Origin: Acetobacteraceae bacterium
GTDB lineage: Bacteria > Pseudomonadota > Alphaproteobacteria > Acetobacterales > Acetobacteraceae
DNA length: 5,778 bases
Assembly: GCA_947446625.1 (NCBI GenBank)
Contig: CANFIE010000267.1
Location: 1-5,778 of the forward strand
Direction of reading: 5' to 3'
Shown in pieces: positions 5,585 through 5,778 of the stretch. The notes under the pieces are model-generated. The model was not told the DNA's origin and made no database searches. It was given only the letters and a program-made list of their open reading frames with translations. Made by a program: the position numbers and the translations under genes. Position 1 is the stretch's first letter. Every line of letters starts with the position of its first letter.

Positions 5585-5778
5585 GCCAGACCTTTGACCG
5601 GCTTGCCGCCGCGAATCTGCTGCCACAGCGCGGTGGTCTGGCCACGCGGATGCTGCGGCGGATTTGCGCCAGCCTGCGTTGCGGTACGCTGGTGGTGACC
5701 ACGCCGGAGGGTCAGCGCTTCTGCCACAGGGCCGGGGCGCCGGGGCCGGAGGCCGAGGTGGTGATCCATCGGTGGCGG
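5581..5778 (+). CDS. Cyclopropane-fatty-acyl-phospholipid synthase-type methyltransferase (N-terminal fragment, runs off window)
   Basis: Only 66 residues are visible, ending in frame at the window edge. The segment LRCGTLVVTTPEGQRF (about 32-47) followed by GPEAEVVIHRW (54-64) matches the N-terminal lipid-interacting domain of cyclopropane fatty acid synthases, whose usual pattern is a short helix, then G-x-L-x-V-x-x-P-x-G and a GP-x-A-x-x-x-I strand. The SAM-binding domain would lie beyond the right edge. The ATG overlaps the DUF1365 stop (ATGA), so it is the third gene of the coupled right operon. Unlike the methyltransferase of the left operon, it seems to have the classical Cfa N-terminal domain, so the two are probably not recent duplicates. 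A UfaM-like methylase is a possible role; the catalytic part is needed to decide. Confidence 0.82.
   Translation, partial: MSQTFDRLAAANLLPQRGGLATRMLRRICASLRCGTLVVTTPEGQRFCHRAGAPGPEAEVVIHRWR

Noticed and set aside
3765..5626. Long minus-strand open frames opposite the right operon
   Set aside because: They are rich in His, Gln, Arg and Pro, show no family motif, and oppose well-recognised genes.
5762..5767. TGATCC near the right edge on the plus strand
   Set aside because: It lies in the Cfa-type coding sequence and the window ends before a -10 could be assessed.
1..5778. tRNA, rRNA, CRISPR array, insertion sequence or intrinsic terminator
   Set aside because: No cloverleaf, regularly spaced repeat, transposase or hairpin followed by a T-run was seen; genes abut so tightly that there is no room for terminators inside the operons.

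Overview
The window is a compact, GC-rich (roughly 65-70% by eye) bacterial region. Its codon use and protein families point to an alphaproteobacterium, possibly of the Acetobacteraceae or Rhodospirillales type. That placement is an inference from composition and family, not a demonstrated match. Almost all of it is coding. The eight genes form two divergent, tightly packed transcription units either side of a 114-bp intergenic region, and both units run off the window.

Left arm, minus strand, reading leftward from 3389: an ECF sigma factor of the RpoE/ECF11 type; its ChrR-like zinc anti-sigma factor with a C-terminal cupin domain; a putative lipoprotein of the alpha/beta-hydrolase fold; a membrane DUF1295 protein (steroid 5-alpha-reductase C-terminal-like); and a SAM-dependent methyltransferase of the cyclopropane-fatty-acyl-phospholipid synthase family, cut by the left edge. 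Right arm, plus strand, from 3504: an FAD-dependent amine-oxidase-type oxidoreductase, a DUF1365 protein, and the N-terminus of a second cyclopropane-fatty-acid-synthase-type protein, cut by the right edge. Every gene junction overlaps by 1 or 4 bases, so translational coupling is likely throughout.

The intergenic region holds the most striking DNA signal. A 65-bp symmetric element (3399-3463) is built from an inner 11-bp and an outer 9-bp inverted repeat. Read outward in each direction it gives TGATCCAACC, then CCATGCGTT, with 17 bases between TGATCC and GTT. TGATCC is the -35 element known for RpoE of Rhodobacter sphaeroides. The simplest reading is two mirror-image promoters used by the encoded sigma factor, making both arms autoregulated.

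Together the region looks like a singlet-oxygen or photo-oxidative-stress module. RpoE-ChrR would sense damage and induce enzymes that modify unsaturated acyl chains already in membrane phospholipids. In R. sphaeroides and Rhodopseudomonas palustris, RpoE-linked genes make methylated furan fatty acids through SAM methylases, a desaturase (UfaD) and an O2-dependent protein (UfaO). The FAD oxidoreductase, DUF1365 protein and two methyltransferases here are plausible counterparts, but exact orthology cannot be settled from this window. The less expected members are the lipoprotein hydrolase and the DUF1295 protein, co-transcribed with the regulators.
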